A stretch of DNA of 64,000 bases from Sweltsa coloradensis (GCA_024449915.1 JAMZAV010005053.1:17183-81182), one strand, 5' to 3'. Counted from the first letter of the stretch, positions 39,711 through 51,038 are shown. A program made the numbers and translations. Notes: generated from the letters alone by a model not told the origin.

Positions 39711-41102
39711 ATGTGTACGGATTGTGAGACGAACAGGAAGATCGTAGAAATACTACTTTGTGATGTGAAACGAGATAGGGAACAGATTTGCCACCTCAAG
39801 ACACTGCTGGACCAAACAAATCAGCAATTAGCCAGGATCAGTGTAGGCCTGCCCCTAGGCCTAAGCCAAACTGCACCTAGGACTACAGGTGAGTACTTGG
39901 GCCCAGGCCCCCATATAGAGCCTGAACACCACCGTCAGCACCAGCACCAATTCATTAGCCAGCAGCCTCAATTAGGGCTAGCCCCAGCACATCTATCAAA
40001 AACTGTTATCGATGCCGATCGTGACAATGGCCCAATACCTTCAAACCTCAACCATGATTTTCCCAGGCCTACTGCTCCAACAACAATAACTACAGGCCAA
40101 CCAAAAACACAGGGCCCTACAGGCAACTGGCCTAGGCCTAGCCCATCTGACAGGTCCACGGTAAAATACAAGAACATGTCTAGGCCTACTGCTCCAATAA
40201 TAATAACAGGCCAACCATCAACACAGGGTCCAGCAGGTAACTGGCCTATGCCTAGCCCATGCGACTCAGCAGTCAATAACAAGAACAGATGTACAAATCA
40301 TAATAACAGTAATACGAACATTGCTGTCCCCACTCCCACTAAGTGCATCGTCATCAGTGACTCTATGTTTGTAGGTTGCAGTCTCATGAGACCTAAACCT
40401 AATGAAGTCTGCCAATACGAAACCAACCCTGGAATCCAACCCTATCAACTAAGAACCCAGCTTGAATCCCGACCAGAAGACCCGAGTGCTGCCACGATCA
40501 TTCTACATTGTGGAACTAACACCATCATGCGAAAAGATGCCGCGCAATTCTATAATGACATTTACGATCTCATTAAGATCTTGCAAAAAAAATTCCCCCA
40601 AGCTACTGTCGTCTATAAATCCATTGTATTCCGTACTGACATTGCGTGTGACGACATAGTGGTGCAATTCAACAAGGAGATAAGAAGATGCTGTAACACC
40701 TTGCAAGCTGTCTATGTCGAGACGAACTCCTGGCTTCTCCCTAGTCAACTATCGAAGGGTGGCCTACACCCCAGCAAGCAAGGCAACAAGTTGCTTTACA
40801 ATATGGTCTCTGAAATCTGCTCAACCTTGAGCTGGCGACCAGAGCCTAGTCCTCCCCCAATTCCCAGCAGCTCCACCCCCAACTACAGCAACAACAACTT
40901 GAACCCTGAATCACCCACTATTATTGCCACAGGCCCGACTCATGTACCGGCATTTCTCCCAACAGCCCCAAAAAGCACTACCCCCTGCCGCAGGCCTACG
41001 GTAGTGGAAATGGAGGGTAGCATTTTCCGAACCCCCAAATCCATCCCTCTTGCCCACTGTGTGGCGGCGGATCTAAGTATGCACAGGGGGATTGCGGCAA
41101 GC
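39711..41102 (+). CDS. LINE ORF1, first part: coiled coil, SGNH domain 1, start of macrodomain
   Basis: 464 residues up to the insertion of another LINE. N-terminus (MCTDCETNRKIVEILLCDVK, EQICHLKTLLDQTNQQLARI) is a likely coiled coil. Residues about 45-200 are a Pro/Gln/Thr-rich linker with imperfect repeats (RPTAPTTITTGQPKTQGP, RPTAPIIITGQPSTQGP). About residues 204-375 form an SGNH hydrolase-like domain: block I CIVISDSM, block III ILHCGTN, block V KGGLHPSKQG. The expected Asp of D-x-x-H is Gly here. A second Pro-rich linker leads to the first strands of a TARG1/C6orf130-type macrodomain (VVEMEGSIFRTPKSIPLAHC, DLSMHRGIAAS; about 40992-41102). The macrodomain continues at 42882. Confidence 0.85.
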
Positions 41103-42881
41103 ATTACATTACAAAAATTACAGTACTATGGTATAAGGGGAATAGCTTTTGACTGGTTTAAATCATACCTAGGAGATAGAAAACAAGTAGTAAATATTTT
41201 GCATGTTGATAAAAAACTGAAACGAGAACAAACATACAATTCAGACTGGGAATCAATAGTGACAGGTGTTCCTCAAGGGTCTATCCTTGGGCCTATTGCA
41301 TTTCTTATCTATTCAAATGACCTGCCGGCAAACTCAACAACTTGACTTGTTGTACAATTTGCTGATGATGCAAGTAAAGTACATAATGCATCGGAGTGGG
41401 ATGAGCTATTGAACCAATCAAATTTTGCAATAACAGAAAAGAACGAATTGTGTAGTAAAGTAAATGATTTGGCACTCAATAAAGAGAAAACAAAACTGGT
41501 CTATTTCCACACAGATAATATACATAACACAAACAGAGACTTACCTACTTTAAACATACAGGATGATGGCCTAAATGTATTACAACCCACAACTGACACT
41601 GAATTCCTAGGCTTTCATGTGGATAGCACACTTAAATGGAAAACACATATTGGAAAACTTGTCCCAAAACTGAATTCGGCATGCTTTATGTTGAGGAAAA
41701 TGAGTACCTTGGTGGATGGAAAAACCATGAAAACTCTTTACTTTGCTCACTTTCACTCATTGATGTCATATGGAATTGCGTTGTGGGGGAACTCTACAGA
41801 CAAGAAACTTGTTTTCCTACTACAAAAAAAAGCTATTAGAATTATATCAAAGTCAGGATTCAGAGCTAGTTGTAAGCCACTCTTCAAGAAGCTAGGAATA
41901 TTACCTATGCCATGTGTATATATATATGAAGTACTAATGTTTGTCCATAAAAATAAAAATCTCTTTGAATGTAATTCTGATATTCACACCCAGAACACTA
42001 GAAATAAAAATAAACTTAGAATACCACAATGCAACCTCACAATTCGACAAAAAGGACTTAAAGCTAGTGGAATTGAACTTTATAATAAACTTTTACAAGA
42101 TGTTAAAGAATTAAAAGATGTAATGAAGTTCAAATCAAAACTTAAGAGTATGCTACTTAAGGAGTGTTATTATACCATACAAGACTTCAAAACTGTAGGA
42201 TGCTTATAAAAATTTGATATTGTCCAAGAAAAATTGTATATATTATATTGAATTGCATATATTGAATTGTAGTAATCTATTGATTCTTGTATATTGTATA
42301 GGCCTAGTGCATATTTTAGGTTAAGATGTACATATTTCTGTAATTCTAAGTACTAACATGTAACCCATTATAAAACACTTGGCTGTCGGGTGTCGCCGCG
42401 TCCATGATAGATGAAAACTAACGTTTCGGACCGGTTACACGGTCCATCTTCAGAGTTTAAAAAACACTTGAAGGGTACTTACACAGAACGAACCTACTCG
42501 GTCCAGCTCGTCTGTGCAAGTCACCCCCACCAAGTTGTGCAACCAGTTTTGTCAGTCTGAACGCGCATGCGCACTCGCTTCGCGCCCAGCCACTGACGTC
42601 ACGCTGTTATCTTCTCGCTTTAGCCGCTCTATAGTTGGTTTCCACGTTTTACTGAGCCTATACCCATCTTCCCGGTCTTCCGTGTAACCGGTCCGAAACG
42701 TCAGTTTTCATCTATCATGGACGCCGGCGACACCCGACAGCCAAGTGTTTTATATTGACTCCGGCCGCGAAAGCCTACGACAAATGTAACCCATTGACAA
42801 CTCAAATATTCAATGTATATCCTGTATACCACTGAATTTCAAAGAGGCTAATAAATCTACATCTACATCTACATCTACATC
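41103..42881 (+). mobile_element. 5'-truncated LINE inserted into the macrodomain of ORF1
   Basis: Encodes the C-terminal part of an RT: WFKSYLGDRKQ, GVPQGSILGPIAFLIYSND, then after one in-frame TGA (41345) FADDASK, then TEFLGFHVDSTLKWKTHIGK and ALWGNSTDKK, HK.LF..LGILPMPCVYIYEV, stopping at 42209. Ends with AATAAATCTACATCTACATC, a (CATCTA)n tail at 42850-42881. It differs from the host LINE (different tail, different RT sequence). It carries a fold-back element at 42370-42783. Confidence 0.88.
42370..42783. mobile_element. Fold-back element (414 bp) with ~72-bp inverted arms
   Basis: Left arm 42371-42442 and right arm 42680-42752 are inverted copies (TAAAACACTTGGCTGTCGGG at the outside, GAAACGT..GTTTTCATCTATCATGG inside). 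ATGTAACCCATT is found on both sides (42358-42369 and 42784-42795), a 12-bp direct repeat marking the insertion. About 30 bases beyond the right arm (GACTCCGGCCGCGAAAGCCT) belong to the insert too, which is asymmetrical. Confidence 0.85.
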
Positions 42882-44972
42882 AAAGCTAGATTCAGCCAAG
42901 TCGAGGAACTCGCAAACCAGCATAAAAGGGTTGGTGAGGTGGCAACTCTTCACTCAAAAGGGAGACTGTTATTCTACATGATAACGAAAGTACAATCTCA
43001 CCACAAACCACAGGTGCATGACCTACAGAATGCACTACGGAAATTGCGAGCGTTTTGCAACTTTTATCACATTCCGACTATAGCCATGCCACGGATAGGC
43101 TGTGGCCTCGATCGAATGTACTGGCCATTAGTCAAAAAAATGATTGAAAACATCTTCAAGAAAACACACACCCAAATCCTAGTATATACACGTATGCAAT
43201 CTATCGAACTCCCTGTACCAACGCCTGACGTCACAGTAATTCAAGCACCTCATGTATCATCGAATGCTGACGCCATTTCTACCAGTAACCCACATACCAT
43301 GTCAGCGGCACCACAAACTACGGCCGGGTCAGCCATTCCCGAACAGTGTTCCAACATCTCCGTTTCAGAGGCCAGCCTGGGCACTAACACTGAGGGTATC
43401 ACTACGGCCACACCAGTAGAATTCAAGGCAGTCACCTCCAGGCCTATTGAGTATGCCACAAAGCAGCACACAACCCCTATAATCATAGAGTTGGAAACCT
43501 TATTTGGCCCACCCCCGCCAGTGGCCTTTGTTACATCTCCAACCCGGTCTATGCCCCCAGTGACCACTTCTGTCCAAGAAGAGTACATTCCAGCGGCGGA
43601 GCTTACACAATACGAGTCATCTCCAGCAATAGAACATATCCAAGATGATCCTACACCAGTCTCCATGCCATATCCAGGTGCCAAGACTGACCTGGAAGAA
43701 GTCTCCCAGCCAAATGACCTCCCATTAACAACGATCATGCCAACATCACAAGGCCATCAACCAACCATGGTGCCTGACATGACTTTTGAGGAACTCCAAA
43801 GCCTAGACCACCCATTCAACCCCTTTTGGACATTCCCACAAATACCAAACACATCGATTCCCATCCTTACTTTAACCACTCTCAAGCAGAAAGTGCTTAG
43901 GCCAAATGAGTCCAAGCCAACATTCATCAACTCATTAAAGAAGTCCAATAACATAGTGATAAGTGATTCCATGTTTGCTGGTTGCAAATTCCTCAAGCCA
44001 AAACCCAATAGACACTACACACAAGAAATTCATGCAGGTGTTCAACTTCACCAACTTCATAAGTCCATCTACAACCGTGTCCCCGATCCAAAAGTTGCGA
44101 CAGTGATTCTTCACTGTGGTATGAATTTGCTTCATAAGATGGAGACCAACAGAATATTGGATCAGGTGTACCAGTTAATACATACAACACAAAAATCGTT
44201 TCCCAACGCAATTATCGTATACATTAGCATATTCTATAGAAGCGATATAAAAAATCAAATTATTGACAACGCCAACGAGGCTATCAAATGGGCATGCCGA
44301 GAACTTGGAGCAGTATACGTCCAATCAGCCATGTGGTTAACTGACGCCGACATCTCCATTGACGGATTACAACCTAACAACTCAGGCAGTCTCAAAATCC
44401 ACAACATGATTGAGGAAATTTGCACCACAGTTACATGGCGGCCCTTCCACCCGCAAATCCAGCACCTGAAAAATAAACCACTGAAAAACTTCCCATCAAC
44501 GATGCTAGCTCACGATCCACCTGCAAAGCCAATCTCTCCGGTAATCCTGATGGCTACCAAGGAACCTTCTGTAAGCCTAGAAGAATCGCCCACCTGGCCT
44601 ATCGCAACGTCGTCTCTATCCAATCCCGATGTGACTACCATCATGTCTGCAGCCAATCCTAACGCTGCAGGCACAACGTCTCCAGTTGATCCAGTCCTAT
44701 TTGCTATGACACCCGGGCTACTAAATCAAGATATGGACCAGGTATCAGAATCATCTGTCTTAAAGCTTCCATCCCACTCTACAAAGATGCTTCAGTTAGA
44801 CACTCAGCCCCTGGTTGCCAAGGACCCTGCTGCTGGTTTAGACCAGCCCTCCCAGCCTAGATATCTACCCGAAAATGCAGTTCAGCCTGAAGACTGGACA
44901 AACACATCAGCCCAGCCGGATGTAGACAATCCTCAGGCAGATCCAAAACAACAAAAATTACTCCTATTTTGA
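42882..44972 (+). CDS. LINE ORF1, second part: rest of macrodomain, SGNH domain 2
   Basis: Open from the end of the inserted LINE to the TGA at 44970-44972 (696 residues). The macrodomain resumes at KARFSQVEELANQHKRVGEV and runs through LLFYMITKVQSHHKP (catalytic-type Lys in ITK) and IPTIAMPRIGCGLDRMYW (the Asp of GCGLD) to HTQILVYTRMQ. Both residues that define TARG1-type ADP-ribosyl hydrolases are kept. A ~200-residue Pro/Thr/Ser-rich linker follows. Then a second SGNH-like domain (about 43955-44450): NIVISDSM, ILHCGMN, SIDGLQPNNSG; the Asp is kept but the His of D-x-x-H is Gln. The last ~170 residues are Pro/Ser-rich. Confidence 0.83.
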   Translation, partial: KARFSQVEELANQHKRVGEVATLHSKGRLLFYMITKVQSHHKPQVHDLQNALRKLRAFCNFYHIPTIAMPRIGCGLDRMYWPLVKKMIENIFKKTHTQILVYTRMQSIELPVPTPDVTVIQAPHVSSNADAISTSNPHTMSAAPQTTAGSAIPEQCSNISVSEASLGTNTEGITTATPVEFKAVTSRPIEYATKQHTTPIIIELETLFGPPPPVAFVTSPTRSMPPVTTSVQEEYIPAAELTQYESSPAIEHIQDDPTPVSMPYPGAKTDLEEVSQPNDLPLTTIMPTSQGHQPTMVPDMTFEELQSLDHPFNPFWTFPQIPNTSIPILTLTTLKQKVLRPNESKPTFINSLKKSNNIVISDSMFAGCKFLKPKPNRHYTQEIHAGVQLHQLHKSIYNRVPDPKVATVILHCGMNLLHKMETNRILDQVYQLIHTTQKSFPNAIIVYISIFYRSDIKNQIIDNANEAIKWACRELGAVYVQSAMWLTDADISIDGLQPNNSGSLKIHNMIEEICTTVTWRPFHPQIQHLKNKPLKNFPSTMLAHDPPAKPISPVILMATKEPSVSLEESPTWPIATSSLSNPDVTTIMSAANPNAAGTTSPVDPVLFAMTPGLLNQDMDQVSESSVLKLPSHSTKMLQLDTQPLVAKDPAAGLDQPSQPRYLPENAVQPEDWTNTSAQPDVDNPQADPKQQKLLLF

Positions 44973-45219
44973 CTTCCCGTAAAACAAAAAAGATAATGCC
45001 ACCACGTAGAACCATTCCGTCCCGATTATCTAAAACAAAAAATAAAACCATACCTTCCTCAAATTTTCAATTAATCAAAAGGGTCTCAAGACCACCATAA
45101 CTCCCTCCGTAGACCAACACATTCTATCTCAAAATCCTAAATTCACAAAGACTGATCTAACAAAAACTGACCTAATCAATACTCAGCATGTATCATCACA
45201 AAAGGCACTCCCTAGCATA

Positions 45220-48090
45220 ATGTCCCTTAACATTCGATCTATAAAAAATAAAGTTGATGAAGTAGAAGTGTTCCTTGATATTCAGTCGCCAGACATATTC
45301 TGTATTTCGGAACACTGGTTGTCTGCCTCGGAAGCCATAAAACTTTCAATTCCCCAGTACTGTACTTCCAGCATTTACTGTAGAACCTCTCCATTTGGCG
45401 GGGTTGCAATATTTGCAAAATCATGGCTTCATACTATCCTTATTCCAGGCATTCATGATAATTGCATTGAAAAAGTGTTTGAGTGTACTGGAATCTTGTG
45501 GAGAGGAGTTAATATAGAAGTGATCATCCTCTCAGTTTATAGACCACCCTCTACTAGCATCTCACAATTTATTGACAATCTAGAAGCAACTCTTATCCGA
45601 GTAACCAAACTTCATCCAAATGCAGAGTTAGTGGTCTGCGGTGACTTCAATATTGATCTTCTTAAACCATCAAATAATACTGTTCTTTACCAAGACATTC
45701 TAAACTCCTTTGGTCTAATAGCGTCAGTATTCACTCCAACACGTACAACCTCTACCACCTCTACTCTTATAGACAATATATTCACCACGTTCAATTTAGG
45801 ACACCTTCAAGGGGAAACTTTACTAGTAGACTCGTGTTTATCAGACCATTTTGCACTCTTCCTTAAATTCGAATCTTCAATAAACTGGAGTGGTCCAAGC
45901 TGGACTCTAAAACGAAAATTTAATGAAAGAAATACTTTAAAATTCCTTGAACTCCTTCAAGATGAGCTCTGGGTTGCTGCTCAAAATATATACTGTCAAT
46001 GAGTGTTTTGATGCATTCCATTCACAATATGTGTATCTCTTTAACAAAGCCTTTCCAGTTAACAGATGTAATACTATTAAACCAGTTAAATCAAAGAAAT
46101 GGATAACAACTGAGATTTGCTCAGCATCTGCCGACCTCAGGACCCTACATGCACTATGTAAGAGAAAACCACTTGACCTTATTCATAAAGGCAATTACAA
46201 TCGTTTAAAAAATCTTCACTCTAGAAATATTAAAATAGCCAAAAGAAAATTTAACGATGGCATTATTTTATCTTCCACAAATAAATCTAGGGCATCCTGG
46301 AACATTATCAGATCAGAGACATCATCATCTACTTCACCTATAAACATGGCAATTGCGGTTGATGGGAAAAGGATCGATAATCCTTTTGAGGTTGCTAATA
46401 GATTCAACGTGTTCTTTAAAGAAATTAGTGCTATACCTCTTTTAAAAACTCCTATTGTGTCTGATATATTGAGACCAATCAAATCATTCTTTTTATATCC
46501 AACAAATCCTACAGAAATTTGCAAACTAATGAAGAAAGTAGCTCCTAAGTACTCGTGCGGACATGATGGCATACATAGTGCCATCCTAGTGAAATCAATT
46601 AAACTCATTGCATTGCCTCTATCCAACATTATAAACATGTCGTTCGAAACTGGCACTTTCCCCACAATTTTGAAGCAATCAACAATCGTCCCTATACACA
46701 AAAAAGGAAAGAAGGATATTTTAGATAACTATCGCCAATCTCGTTACTCTCATCGTTTTCAAAAATTTTTGAACTCGTAATGTACAATCGACTTACCTCC
46801 TATCTCAATAAATATCACATTCTAGATGACAGTCAGCATGGCTTCCGTTCTGGGAAATCTACGACGACAGCTATTTTTTCATATCTCTCATCGCTTTACT
46901 CTGCTTTAGACAGAGGAGATCAAGCCATTGGGCTCTTTTATGATATGAGCAAAGCTTTTGATACAATCGATCATGGAATTCTCCTCAAAACACTACATTC
47001 CTTAGGCATTATCGGCCCTGCACACAGTTGGATAACGTCATTTCTCACTAACCGCAAACAAACGGTGAAAATAATGTCATCGAAATCACACATTCCTTCA
47101 ATATCTGACCCACTCCCAATAACTAGTGGTGTCCCCCAAGGGTCTACGCTTGGCCCTCAATTTTTTATTATATATATTAACAGTCTTCCCAAACTTCTTA
47201 ATATGGAAAATTTCCAGGACATTGTAAAATCTTTCCTCACCTTATATGCTGATGACATCAACTCCCTTCTCATAGCCCCCCATAATGTAAATTCAATGTT
47301 GCTAACATTAGCTGCAAATTCTCAAGTATCACAAATATCATCATACTGTAAGTCTAGTAGACTGGCTATCCAAACGATAAAAACAATTTTCTTAAATTTT
47401 CATACTAATGCATCGCAATACCCCTTAAGCCCCCTTATTCGTCTGGATGGTAAGAGTATAGCAAGGCAACCTACTGCAAAAATTCTAGGGCTTACTGTGA
47501 GTGAGTCCCTTGACTGGCTTCCACATATCCAGACATTGGCACCGCGTCTGCTAAGTGGTTGTTTCATGCTTCGAAGGCTAAAACTTCTTGTGAGCCCTTC
47601 TACGTTACTCATGGTATATCATTCATACATTCAGTCAATTATCTCATATGCAGTTCTATTTTGGGGCATCTCAAGTCATGCTAAACGAATATTCATAATA
47701 CAAAAAAGGGCGGTGAGAATAATCGCCGGTATATCAAGGCGACATTCATGTAAGACACATTTCACTAATCTTCATATATTGACTCTTACATCCGAATTAA
47801 TTTTGTCAGCTTCCACATTTGCACACTCTCATCCTGAACTGTTTTTAACAAATGCAATAAACCACTCTCATAAAATGCGTACTAACTCTAACATATTCAT
47901 TCCTACTTTCAACCATTCACTATTTAAAAACAGTCCAAGCTACCTCTGTAGTAAAATTTACAATAAATTTCCACAATCCATCAAAAACGATACTCCAACA
48001 TCATTTAGAATTAAAATTAAATTTTTTCTCATTCATAACCCTTTTTATTCCTTAGAGGAATTCCTTATTGCAAAAATTGAATTTAACTAA
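45220..48090 (+). pseudogene. LINE ORF2: AP-type endonuclease and reverse transcriptase, two frameshifts
   Basis: Endonuclease (45220-46002): MSLNIRSIKNKVDEV, FCISEHWLS, VYRPPST, VVCGDFNIDLL, then SCLSDHFALF hold the expected N, E, D-x-N and S-D-H residues. A frame change near 45990 leads into 45947-46780 (KKWITTEICSASADLRTLHA, ILKQSTIVPIHKKGKKDILD), a second near 46738 into 46780-48090 with RT motifs: FYDMSKAFDTIDH (A), GVPQGSTLGPQFFIIYI (B), LYADDINSLL (C) and a thumb-like end. The open frame extends upstream to a TAA near 45040. The polyprotein nicks DNA and copies the RNA in target-primed reverse transcription. Motifs are intact, so the element is young but disabled if the two frame changes are real. 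Confidence 0.9.
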
Positions 48091-48227
48091 CACATTTTGT
48101 GTCCCATCTTCCTTCTTGTCCATCACATAACGTATGTATGTTTATCTTATCTATTCTTATTAATTGTTCTCTTAAATATTTTATTGTATTACTATTTATA
48201 TTCTAATTCTAATGACTGTGCTAGTTA

Positions 48228-48300
48228 TTCACTCCCTCTCTCTCAGGAGAGGGTATATTTTTACTATGTACGAATCTGTGAATAAAGAATGAAATGAAAC
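48228..48300 (+). terminator. LINE 3' end: hairpin, AATAAA and (ATGAA)n tail
   Basis: CCCTCTCTCTCAGGAGAGGG forms a stem-loop at about 48233-48253, followed by GGTATAT, GTGAATAAAGAATGAAATGA and the end of the element near 48300. A diverged copy with the same layout is at 62211-62283. Confidence 0.75.
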
Positions 48301-48512
48301 TTATATAAATACAACATTTCACACAAAGGAATATTCTCTTATACTCTGGGAATTTTTAACATAAATTACAAACTTAAATAGAAATGAGAAATTGGAGAAA
48401 AGGAAAAATGGGGAAGAGGAGGAAGAGCAAGGAATTGGCCGGAAACGGAAATGTTCCAAGAATGCCTACTACTACTACTACCGAATGGAGAGACCTGGGT
48501 TTCGCAAGAAGA
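48301..48512. other. Short spacer
   Basis: A-rich, no gene seen. Confidence 0.4.
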
Positions 48513-48848
48513 ATTGATTGGATTGGATATTGCTTTACGTCTCATATTTATGCAACCTGGCTAATCGAGACGAAGGGAGGGACGTAAGGGATGACGCGGG
48601 GGAACAAGGGGTGGACAAAGCCTGCGCTGGTCAGAACCAGCCACAAGCGTATGGGGAGGGCAGGGGTTCCCCCACGTCGTGGTCGTCTCCGTCTGTGTCA
48701 TCATCCGTCGGGGAGGTAGTCAAGGGGAAGGGGAAAGTTCACCGACGACGACCCAGAGCTCGCCATAAGTTTCAGGGAGAAAAAGTCCCCTAATCACGGG
48801 CCAAACCACGAGAAGGTTGCGAGTTGGAATTTGAAGGCCCCGCAAGAA
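48513..48848 (+). repeat. G-rich ~330-bp interspersed repeat, near-full copy
   Basis: Complete block order as at 33051-33382, missing about 25 bases of the CCGTGTTGTCATTGTCGTCG block. Confidence 0.9.
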
Positions 48849-49120
48849 GAAAAGAAGAAGGCTTTGATCACAGAACATAATAAAAACCTCATATTCATTT
48901 GAGTGGGATCGTCTAATAAATCAGCTTTTTTCTTTTTTTTTCTTCTTTTTTTAACTTTTTCCTTTTTTCCTTTTCTTTTCATTCCCCACCCTTTTTATAT
49001 TTGATTATCTTTTAATACATTTTATATCATTTTTATTTGTTACTAAAATTGTTGTGTTTAAATGCATTGTTGTTGTAATGCTGAATAGGATAGACGTTAA
49101 AATAATAAGAAAGAGAGAAA
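48849..49120. other. Spacer with TTTCTTT-rich tract
   Basis: 48860-48925 (CATATTCATTTGAGTGGGAT) recurs inverted at about 51838-51875. A long T/C-rich tract occupies 48918-48990. Part may be the remnant interior of the LTR element whose end begins at 49121. Confidence 0.45.
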
Positions 49121-49138
49121 GCCCCACGCTGGGCGCCA
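49121..49138 (-). promoter_or_regulatory. Gypsy-type primer-binding site
   Basis: Plus strand GCCCCACGCTGGGCGCCA; its complement differs by one base from the widespread TGGCGCCCAACGTGGGGC. Confidence 0.75.
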
Positions 49139-49687
49139 ATGTCGCTAAATAGCCTTTCCCACAACAAATAAAACAATAAAAGCTACTTTTATTTATCCAA
49201 AATCGAAAAACAATCAAACGAATTCACCGTCAGAAAAAAAATTACCAACCTTAGAAGAAGTGCGCCGGTCTAAAACTCAAGTCGGGAGGCAGTCTTGCCA
49301 ACTGCTGAAGTTTAATTTATAGAAAACTGAAATAAAATATTGAGTGGGACAGACATACAACGAAAGGTTAACACAAATTAACATAACCAGTTTCAAAATA
49401 CAATTAATTATAATGAATCAAATCAAGTTATGTTACATTTACGATTACAAAAACATGTTATCAAATTCTCAAAAGTTCCCAATCGTAAAAGTTCTCAATA
49501 ATTAAAAGTTCTCAATAATTAAAGTAAGCCAGCCATTTTATAAAAGTTTTTAAAGTTCGTTCGTAGATAGCAAGTTTGTTTTACTGTATTATCGCGATTC
49601 GTAGATTTGTAGATATTGTAGATATTGTAGATATTGACCAGGTCCAGGGGTCAAGCCGGCGATTCTTTCCGGAGACGTCCTGCGATT

Positions 49688-49775
49688 CCAAGTTCCAAGT
49701 TCTCGCCCAAGTTCCAAGTTCTCGCCCAAGTTCCAAATTCTCGCCCAAGTTCCAAGTTCTCGCCCAAGTTCCAAG
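49688..49775 (+). repeat. 19-bp tandem repeat within the LTR
   Basis: About four and a half copies of CCAAGTTCTCGCCCAAGTT with one-base variation. Confidence 0.9.
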
Positions 49776-50081
49776 ATGTGTTTTTTTAAGTTCCTGGTTG
49801 ATCCGCCCTGTCTAGACTAGAGCCCCAACCCGGACATGAAGTCTCCTCGAGAGACCAAGTAAGTGTGTTTTGCTCGAACGCTCTGGACTGCTCGACTGAT
49901 GATTTTGGTGCGTAGTGGAGAGATTCTAAGTGTTTCGATTGGTCCAATTTGATTGACGCCCATGGTGATAAGGCAGTAGTGGTGGCAATTAAGGGGAAGT
50001 TGAGGGTTGGTAAATGCGTTGTAGCTATAGATTTCTCCAAGTTTTTATTCTCACGCTTCGAGGACGTGACGTAATTGCCAG

Positions 50082-50180
50082 TCTGCCACCAACTCACCCT
50101 CTGAAAGTAATGAACACGAGGATCGTGCCTATAATGAAGAGGATCAAGCATCGACTGAACAGAATGTGATTAACGATCCA
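50082..50180 (+). CDS. BEN-domain gene, upstream exon (acidic linker)
   Basis: In frame with the BEN exon at 51039, this stretch reads TNSPSESNEHEDRAYNEED and QASTEQNVINDP and ends at a good donor (GTAAGA at 50181), phase 0. The 5' boundary is uncertain: an acceptor-like GCCAG ends at 50081, but this is also where the LTR should end, so the LTR may have landed in or beside the exon. Acidic, disordered; no fold expected. Confidence 0.5.
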
Positions 50181-51038
50181 GTAAGACTTTATTACTATTT
50201 TACCCTATTTATTAATTGTTCCGTATAGTTTAGACTCGTTTGAATTGAGGTGCGAGGACATTGGTCTTCTTGGAAATTTTCTTAAACGTACAAGATATAT
50301 AACGAGGTAAGTCACAACTACATTGCCTAGGTGGGTATCTGTCGCAAAAGCTCTAGGAATTTTTTCAAGAGCGCACTTGAATTTTTTTTTGCTGGTGGGA
50401 CTATTTCGTCAAAAAAATGCGAGCAAGCGAGTCTGCTGTATGGAACTTTTCTAAAATTAGATTATAACCATACAATCTAGCTAGGCTACATTTCCTGAAA
50501 TATAACTAACCATGATTGGATGGAATGAGATAGGTTGAGTTAAATCTCAAGCGGGTTGTAACTAGGGATGACATTTTATTATCATATCAGTCAATACGGG
50601 GGGAAAAACAAAAAACATGAAGGCTATTAGGCCTACCTACTATTTATGTTCCAGATTTAAATACGGTACTTAAAAGGTAGATACATTGTCAATTACACAA
50701 TGTCACACAATTACACAAACGTCAATAACAATTAAGGCTTGTTAAAATATTTTTTCATGCGTAAGGCCAATTGTAACAACTCCAGCATTAACCGTGGGAG
50801 TATGCCCTACGTTCTTATTAGGCGCCTACCTTATTTGTATGTACCGGTATTTTTATGTTTTGTTATTCCAGGTTTATTGAGACGAAATTTTAAAATTTTA
50901 ATTTTGCTTGGGTTATTTTTGGCTTGAACTTGAAAGTATGCCTCTATATTTGGGTAGATCCAATAGGCCTATTGATTTTCTAGTGTGAAACACTCTGTCA
51001 TATCACGTCCCTTTAACAATGTTTACTGAACATTCCAG
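50181..51038. other. Intron of the BEN-domain gene
   Basis: 858 bp between the donor at 50181 and the acceptor ACATTCCAG ending at 51038. No repeat or gene recognised inside. Confidence 0.5.

Larger units (their letters stand above)
39711..48300 (+). mobile_element. Long LINE (CR1/L2/Jockey-like) with SGNH and macrodomain ORF1
   Basis: ORF1 (39711-44972, interrupted by an inserted LINE at 41103-42881) is followed by ORF2 (about 45040-48090) with AP-type endonuclease and reverse transcriptase, and by a 3' region ending in a hairpin and a GAATAAAGAATGAAATGAAA tail near 48300. Without the insert the element is about 6.8 kb. ORF2 carries two frame changes. SGNH esterase domains in ORF1 are known for CR1-type LINEs; the macrodomain is not a standard part to my knowledge. 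Confidence 0.85.
49121..50081 (-). mobile_element. Gypsy-like LTR with adjacent primer-binding site (partial element)
   Basis: On the minus strand, TGGCGCCCAGCGTGGGGC (49121-49138) is a classic gypsy-type primer-binding site, one base from a TG-starting repeat at 49140 (TGTCGCTAAATAG on the plus strand). The LTR should extend right to a CA; the most likely end is in the GTCTGCCACCA stretch around 50080-50091. No coding interior is left to the left of the primer-binding site, so this is a remnant. AT-rich with the 19-bp tandem array below. Confidence 0.6.

Noticed and set aside
39968..40448. Minus-strand frames opposite the LINE ORF1 linker
   Set aside because: Antisense shadows of the Pro/Thr-rich linker repeats.
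43250..44211. Minus-strand frames opposite LINE ORF1 second part
   Set aside because: No motif; the plus strand carries the recognised domains.
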